Source of the DNA: Bacteroidales bacterium
GTDB lineage: Bacteria; Bacteroidota; Bacteroidia; Bacteroidales; UBA7332
Direction: 5' to 3'
DNA length: 64,000 nucleotides
NCBI GenBank assembly: GCA_028687995.1
Contig: JAQTZA010000006.1
Coordinates: 180,434-244,433 of the forward strand
Part shown: in pieces, positions 63,875-64,000 of the stretch
Numbering within the stretch: the stretch's first letter is position 1
Layout of the letters: each line of letters begins with the position of its first letter
The notes under the pieces: model-generated
Database searches by the model: none
What the model was told of the DNA's origin: nothing
What the model saw: the letters and a program-made list of their open reading frames with translations, nothing else
Translations under genes and position numbers: made by a program

Positions 63875-64000
63875 TGATCTGCCCCCAAAAAGTTGGACGG
63901 ATTAAAAAAAAGAGATTAATTGGACTGAGTTCGGTATGATACCGGGCTTAGTCCTTTTAGTTTAGCTTTGATTCTACTGTTGTTATAGTAATAAATGTAG
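63875..64000 (-). mobile_element. IS3-family insertion sequence, right end only (continues past the window)
   Basis: The terminal sequence TGATCTGCCCCCAAAAAGTT at 63875-63894 resembles IS3-family inverted repeats. Inside it lies the end of a transposase reading frame. The rest of the element lies beyond 64000. Confidence 0.75.
63916..64000 (-). CDS. IS3-family transposase orfB, C-terminal fragment
   Basis: The minus strand reads YIYYYNNSRIKAKLKGLSPV, then SYRTQSN and stop, the characteristic end of IS3-family integrase-type transposases (the YxNxxRxxxKLxGLSPxxYR motif that follows the DDE catalytic core). Only the last 27 codons are in the window. The catalytic residues lie outside, so activity cannot be judged. 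Confidence 0.85.
   Translation of the reverse strand, partial: YIYYYNNSRIKAKLKGLSPVSYRTQSN

Overview
The window looks like a chromosomal segment of a Bacteroidota bacterium, most likely order Bacteroidales (a Paludibacter-like anaerobe is my guess; the genus is not established). The evidence is the Bacteroidota-type -7 promoter motif (TAnnTTTG) upstream of many genes, the near absence of Shine-Dalgarno sites, the long ~590-residue IspG, DUF3857/transglutaminase and DUF3109 proteins, and fermentation-type CoA-transferase and PEP carboxykinase genes. Most of it is ordinary core genome, with repeat-rich accessory DNA at the left end, an anti-phage gene near 44 kb, and an insertion sequence entering at the right end.

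Layout. 1-5.6 kb: a small phage-like cassette (fibronectin-III-like protein, a small unknown, GH108 endolysin, holin-like protein). It is framed by two 124-bp elements in inverted orientation and filled with a 21-bp minisatellite, a 144-bp tandem array, a REPIN-like hairpin element and ~220-bp MITE-like elements, one of which has split a duplicated holin 5' end. 5.7-10.2 kb: secreted aspartyl protease/PDZ protein, GH42 beta-galactosidase and an unknown exported protein. 10.3-20.6 kb: one eight-gene chemosensory operon (CheW, CheR-TPR, CheW, two MCPs, CheA-REC, CheB, REC-histidine kinase) laid out like the Wsp class of alternative chemosensory systems, but ending in a kinase instead of a diguanylate cyclase. 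20.8-32.7 kb: housekeeping genes (pgl, parE, coaD, S41 protease, GH25 lysozyme, acyltransferase, MATE pump, ispG, tRNA-Pro, aroB). 32.9-40.1 kb: acetyl-CoA hydrolase/transferase, then a leucine operon (leuA, leuC, leuD and a citramalate-synthase-like gene, no leuB) preceded by a Leu/Ile-rich leader peptide and a terminator/antiterminator pair. 40.3-43.3 kb: CDF transporter, radC, DUF59, lpxH.

43.4-45.2 kb: a probable anti-phage dCTP deaminase with a small unannotated downstream ORF. 45.7-57.7 kb: gpmI, DUF3109, a degenerate GH28-like protein, an MsbA-like ABC exporter, a TIGR02757 protein, two tandem DUF3857/transglutaminase proteins, and an AraC / SnoaL-like / membrane / ABM-like cluster. 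57.7-63.5 kb: pckA and upp divergently, a membrane protein translationally coupled to an AraC regulator, YceI and a DODA-type dioxygenase. 63.56-63.8 kb: an exact 41-bp-period array of palindromes. From 63.875 kb: the 3' end of an IS3-family element.

Cooperation between genes. The chemosensory genes overlap or nearly abut and should form one signalling array with phosphate flowing from CheA to CheB and to the REC-kinase. The leu genes should respond to charged Leu/Ile tRNA through attenuation. The deaminase is expected to deplete dCTP on infection. GC-rich hairpin repeats recur between genes and in four cases sit directly before a start codon. All family assignments come from reading motifs; no database search was run.
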